From CAZESS01 sp964594625 (lineage in GTDB: Archaea > Thermoplasmatota > E2 > UBA202 > DSCA01): DNA of 18,098 nucleotides. The notes under the pieces were generated by a model. It did not search any database. It had not been told where the DNA came from and saw only the letters and a list, made by a program, of their open reading frames with translations. Where the stretch lies: contig CAZQNC010000019.1 in assembly GCA_964594625.1 (NCBI GenBank), positions 1 to 18,098 on the forward strand, read 5' to 3'. A program made the position numbers and the translations under genes. Below, piece by piece: positions 15,321 through 18,098 of this stretch. The stretch's first letter is position 1, and every line of letters starts with the position of its first letter.

Positions 15321-15878
15321 ATGAGCTGGATAGAGACCGTCGACGACGAGGATGCCACCGGGCCGCTCAGGGAGAGCTACGACCTGGCGAAGGATCGTCG
15401 GGGTAAGCTGTCCAACATCATGCGGGTGCAGAGCCTGAACCCGGAGGCGATGCAGGCGCATCTCGACCTCTACATGTCCGTCATGTTCGGCTCGTCGGGG
15501 CTCTCGCGGATGGAACGCGAGCTCATCGCCCTGGCGGTGTCGGCGGCCAACGGCTGCCCCTACTGTGTCCGGCATCATGCGGAGGCGCTCGAGCATTACT
15601 GGAAAGAAACCGGGCGGGTGCAGCGGTTCATCGACGACCCCGCCTCGGTTGACCTTTCGGAACGGCAGCGATGCATGGTCGAGTATGCACGAGCCCTGAC
15701 CCTGCAGCCGAGCGAGATGAACGAGGATGCAGTGACGCGGATGCGGGGGCAGGGGCTGTCCGACGGGGACATCCTGACGGTCAACCTCGTCGTCAGCTAT
15801 TTCAACTTTGTGAACCGCATCGCGCTGGGCCTGGGCGTTGAGTTCACGGAGACGGAGGCGGCCGGCTACCGGTACTGA
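15321..15878 (+). CDS. AhpD/CMD-like peroxidase-related protein
   Basis: A 185-residue helical protein of the carboxymuconolactone decarboxylase/AhpD superfamily, resembling the 'peroxidase-related enzyme' group. The redox motif is C79-P-Y-C82 with His86 (GCPYCVRHHAEAL), preceded by the family helix LSRMERELIALAVSAANG (61-78). LTLQPSEMNEDAV, the dehydration-type turn GLSDGDILTVNLV and a late YFNFVNRIALGLGVE complete the pattern. It probably acts as a thiol-dependent peroxidase or oxidoreductase in the cytosol; the physiological reductant is unknown. It has its own TATA box. Its stop is one base from the stop of the convergent small secreted-protein gene. Confidence 0.9.
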   Translation: MSWIETVDDEDATGPLRESYDLAKDRRGKLSNIMRVQSLNPEAMQAHLDLYMSVMFGSSGLSRMERELIALAVSAANGCPYCVRHHAEALEHYWKETGRVQRFIDDPASVDLSERQRCMVEYARALTLQPSEMNEDAVTRMRGQGLSDGDILTVNLVVSYFNFVNRIALGLGVEFTETEAAGYRY

Positions 15879-15879
15879 G

Positions 15880-16302
15880 TCAGAATATTTTGATGAGCTC
15901 CTGCTCGGCGAAGGCCTCGTTGCCGGCGCCGTCGAACACGTAGGCCCGGATCTTGCGTATGCCGGCTGAGCTATGGCCGGTCCACGTCCATTCGTATGGC
16001 GCAGCGGTATCCGTAAACCGTTTTTCTCCGTGGCAGCCGAAGCCAATCCAGAATTCAACCCGGTCGATACCCGATTCCTCGTCCCATGCGTCAGCGGTGA
16101 TGGTCAGGTCGCCAATGGACACGGTTCGCCCTTCCAGGGGCATGATGTCGCGGTTGAACAGGTAGAGGCGGCCGTCCACTGGCCGTTCCAGCGACACCTC
16201 CGGTGCCGTGGAATCCCCTGCCCGTACCGCATGGGCTCCGAGCGGGATAGCACCTGAAAGCAGGAACAGGATACAGACGGCAACAACGGGATGCTGTTTC
16301 AT
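15880..16302 (-). CDS. Small secreted protein made of one Ig-like module
   Basis: A 140-residue exported protein. MKQHPVVAVCILFLLSGAIPLGAHA is a signal peptide with a probable cut after AHA (25). The mature part is a single beta-sandwich module with LYLFN at 46-50, AWDEESGIDRVEFW at 72-85, APYEW at 101-105 and FDGAGNEA at 123-130. The same landmarks occur at the C-terminal ends of the C25 and M28 peptidases here. I see no catalytic residues; binding is the likely role. The frame is open to a GTG at 16317, but the TATA box at 16322-16332 is centred 24 bases from ATG 16302. That makes 16302 the likely leaderless start. It is transcribed divergently from the M28 peptidase. Confidence 0.82.
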   Translation of the reverse strand: MKQHPVVAVCILFLLSGAIPLGAHAVRAGDSTAPEVSLERPVDGRLYLFNRDIMPLEGRTVSIGDLTITADAWDEESGIDRVEFWIGFGCHGEKRFTDTAAPYEWTWTGHSSAGIRKIRAYVFDGAGNEAFAEQELIKIF

Positions 16303-16321
16303 CAACGCATACATCACAGCG

Positions 16322-16332
16322 TTTTATAAAAA
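16322..16332 (-). promoter_or_regulatory. Putative TATA box for the small secreted Ig-like protein
   Basis: The minus strand reads TTTTTATAAAA, a strong archaeal TATA-like sequence about 24 bases before the ATG at 16302. It lies back to back with the M28 peptidase box 20 bases away. Confidence 0.65.
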
Positions 16333-16352
16333 CGTTGAGATGGTCGAAAAAC

Positions 16353-16362
16353 TATATAAAAA
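16353..16362 (+). promoter_or_regulatory. Putative TATA box for the M28 peptidase gene
   Basis: TATATAAAAA is centred about 29 bases before the ATG at 16386. It is too close to the upstream ATG at 16371, which supports 16386 as the translation start. Confidence 0.65.
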
Positions 16363-16385
16363 CGGCGGCGATGTTTGTGACGACC

Positions 16386-17612
16386 ATGCATACAGCTTCC
16401 AACTACAGACTTCTTTTTGCCGTAGTGACCGTCGGCGTGCTGCTGGGAACCGGCGTCACCGGAGCCATCGGCCAGGACTCGTCAGCGCTGTCCGCATCCG
16501 TGGAGACGGTGATGGATGGGGTCAACGAAACCGCTATCAGGGGGTACATAGAAACCATCCAGGGCTACGGCCCGCATACCACGGGGTCGGACGCCTGCCG
16601 GGAGCTCAAACGGTACCTTGCCGGCGAACTACGCGAGGCGGGCCTGCAGGTGTCGCTGCACAACTGGACACGGGGCGGCTATCAGGGACAGAACATCGTC
16701 GCCACCCTTCCCGGCGCCCAGCCGGACGGAGACGTGTTCATCGTATCGGCACATTACGACAGCGCTCCCACCTCGCCGGGCGCCGACGACGACGGCTCCG
16801 GCGTGGCCGCATGCCTGGCCATGGCCCATGCCATGAGCGGCTATCGCTTCAACGCTACCGTCCGCTTCGTTTTGTTTTCAGGGGAGGAACAGGGAACCCT
16901 GGGCAGCCTGTCCTACGCCCGGGACATGTACCGTCAAGGGGAGCATGTAACCGGCGTGGTGAACCTGGACGGCATCGGGCACAATGAGACGGCGAGCGGG
17001 GCCCACAAGGTCATCGTGTACGAGGAGGCGTCGTCAGCCTGGCTCGGCGCGGCGCTGGACCAGGTGGCAGCTGGCTATCCTGAGCTGGCGATAACGCCCG
17101 TGCGGCTGCCGAACACCGGGTACAGCGACCATAACTCGTTTCTTGCCTACGGCTACGAGGCGCTGCAGCTGGAGGAATACGAGTACAACGACCGGTTTCA
17201 TACCCCGAACGACACCATCGACCGGGTGAACACGGCCTACGTGACCCGTATCGCGCGGCTGGTGGCGAGCAGCCTGGTGACGCTGGCCGAGAATGGCAAG
17301 GCGGTGCAGGCGTCGTTTGTGTCGCCGGAGCGTGACGCGCTGTACGTGTTCGGCGCTAAGCTGCTCTCCCTTGACCGGGGTTTCGTGCTCGGCCTCGGAC
17401 AGCTCACGTTCACCGTCGAAGTTCAGGCCGGTGACCCGGTAGGGGATGTCACGTTTTATCTGGACGGCATCCAGCAGCACGTGGACAGCGAGGCACCCTA
17501 CCAGTGGACCTGCCGGCAGCTGCTGCTCTGGAATCACCAGGTGACGGCCACCGTCGACAGCGGCAGCGATACCGACATCGTCGAGATGGACGTCGGCCTG
17601 CACATGCTGTAG
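16386..17612 (+). CDS. Secreted M28-family zinc metallopeptidase with C-terminal Ig-like module
   Basis: An exported aminopeptidase-type enzyme of 408 residues. Residues 1-29 form a signal peptide or membrane anchor (LLFAVVTVGVLLGTGVTGAIG). The M28 core shows the two-zinc ligand set: His123 in SAHYDS, Asp135 in GADDDGSG, Glu167/Glu168 in FSGEEQG (base and ligand), Asp195 in NLDGIGH and His272 in RFHTPNDT. The core ends near residue 305. An Ig-like module (about 310-408) follows, with LYVFG at 319-323, VTFYLDG at 355-361 and APYQW at 370-374. The same module type occurs in the C25 peptidase and in the adjacent small secreted protein. It probably trims peptides outside the cell. The frame is open upstream to 16335, but the TATA box position favours 16386. 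Confidence 0.93.
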   Translation: MHTASNYRLLFAVVTVGVLLGTGVTGAIGQDSSALSASVETVMDGVNETAIRGYIETIQGYGPHTTGSDACRELKRYLAGELREAGLQVSLHNWTRGGYQGQNIVATLPGAQPDGDVFIVSAHYDSAPTSPGADDDGSGVAACLAMAHAMSGYRFNATVRFVLFSGEEQGTLGSLSYARDMYRQGEHVTGVVNLDGIGHNETASGAHKVIVYEEASSAWLGAALDQVAAGYPELAITPVRLPNTGYSDHNSFLAYGYEALQLEEYEYNDRFHTPNDTIDRVNTAYVTRIARLVASSLVTLAENGKAVQASFVSPERDALYVFGAKLLSLDRGFVLGLGQLTFTVEVQAGDPVGDVTFYLDGIQQHVDSEAPYQWTCRQLLLWNHQVTATVDSGSDTDIVEMDVGLHML

Positions 17613-17616
17613 CACC

Positions 17617-18048
17617 ATGCCCACGGCCCGGACCTGCAGAGACATCGTCGCCTGGCTGAAAGGCGCTGGGCAGCCAGAAAAACATGGAGGGTATGCGGCG
17701 CTACGATATCAGCGGGGCCTACGGCGTCCGCATCCCCGACCTTCGCATGATGGCACGAGATATCGGCCGTGACCACCAGCTGGCGCTGGCGCTCTGGAAC
17801 GTCCCCGCGAGAGGGAGACCCGCATCCTGGCCAGCATGATAGATGAACCCGGAGCTGCCACCCGGAGGCAGATGGAAAACTGGGCCGGCTCGTTCAACAC
17901 CTGGGAGATATGCGACCAGTGCTGCATGAACCTTTTCCGGAAGACAGCCGAAGCCCCGGCCATGGCGCTGGCCTGGAGCCGCCGCCGGGAGAAATACGTG
18001 AAGCGTGCCGGCTATGTTTTGATGGCCATGCTCGCCGTCCCATCGTGA
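17617..18048 (+). pseudogene. Broken and truncated AlkD-like DNA alkylation repair gene
   Basis: The intact family is a HEAT-repeat DNA glycosylase that removes alkylated bases. Family-like sequence is spread over two frames. From ATG 17617 the reading is MPTARTCRDIVAWLKGAGQPEK. From about 17684 it shifts +1 to MEGMRRYDISGAYGVRIPDLRMMARDIG, then DHQLALALWN. From about 17808 it returns to the first frame with ETRILASMIDEPG, WAGSFNTWEICDQCCMNLF and FVKRAGYVLMAMLAV. The shifts lie at a GAAAAAC run (17677-17683) and near GCGAGAGGGAGA (17808-17819). Without them the first frame meets a TGA near 17770. Homology stops at LAV, giving about 140 residues against about 230 normally. It begins 4 bases after the M28 peptidase stop. 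Sequencing error could explain the shifts, but not easily the lost C-terminus. Confidence 0.75.
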
Positions 18049-18049
18049 A

Positions 18050-18068
18050 ATAGGGGCTGCGCCCCTAT
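18050..18068. repeat. Perfect 8-bp inverted repeat (hairpin) with 3-base loop
   Basis: ATAGGGGC-TGC-GCCCCTAT is a perfect palindromic stem located two bases after the in-frame stop of the broken AlkD-like gene. It could be a transcription terminator stem, although no T-run follows, or the edge of a dispersed repeat or mobile element that removed the 3' end of the gene. The remaining 30 bases to the window end show no coding signal. Confidence 0.6.
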
Positions 18069-18098
18069 AACCCCATTCCGCCTTCGTTCCTCGGCACG

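Noticed and set aside
15321..15878. The AhpD-like protein as a member of the radical SAM locus, since such proteins occur in some rSAM-associated clusters.
   Set aside because: It lies about 8 kb away behind two tRNA synthetase genes, with its own promoter, so there is no contextual support.

Overview
This is a gene-dense, GC-rich stretch of archaeal chromosome, most likely from a euryarchaeon and possibly from a Thermoplasmata-like lineage. The archaeal assignment rests on the archaeal-type S12, S7 and EF-2 genes, an archaeal-type asparaginyl-tRNA synthetase, a tRNA-Cys without an encoded CCA end, and TATA boxes placed about 24 to 29 bases before several start codons (leaderless transcripts). 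Secreted C25 (gingipain-type) and M28 peptidases suggest growth on external protein, as described for some sediment Thermoplasmata. That lineage guess is inference, not proof.

Layout. Bases 1-1939 (minus) hold the translation operon S12, S7, EF-2 (EF-2 runs off the window). A serine hydrolase diverges from it and meets, tail to tail, a small membrane protein. A tRNA-Cys (minus) and a DMT/EamA transporter (plus) follow. Bases 4281-7603 (plus) form the most interesting block: a radical SAM/SPASM enzyme, a class I methyltransferase, and two nucleotide-sugar-type transferases of the paired TIGR04282 and TIGR04283 types, the last two overlapping by ATGA. It looks like a small biosynthetic locus for a methylated, glycosylated product, with no visible precursor peptide. 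A lipoprotein with a tandemly duplicated domain (minus) separates it from arginyl-tRNA synthetase (plus).

Bases 10381-13999 (minus) carry asnS followed 4 bases later by a secreted C25 peptidase. Divergent from asnS is a stand-alone RecB/Cas4-like nuclease with four putative Fe-S cysteines, then an AhpD-like peroxidase-related protein. A small secreted protein (minus) and a secreted M28 metallopeptidase (plus) diverge from a shared promoter region. The C25 peptidase, the M28 peptidase and the small secreted protein share the same C-terminal Ig-like module, suggesting a common cell-surface or protein-binding role. The window ends in a broken AlkD-like DNA alkylation repair gene with two mutually compensating frameshifts. 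It is cut short beside a perfect 8-bp inverted repeat.

There is almost no non-coding space. Convergent genes meet with 1-base gaps or a 4-base overlap. Apart from the broken gene at the right end, no stretch of more than 300 bases lacks a gene. I saw no CRISPR array, insertion sequence or integrase.
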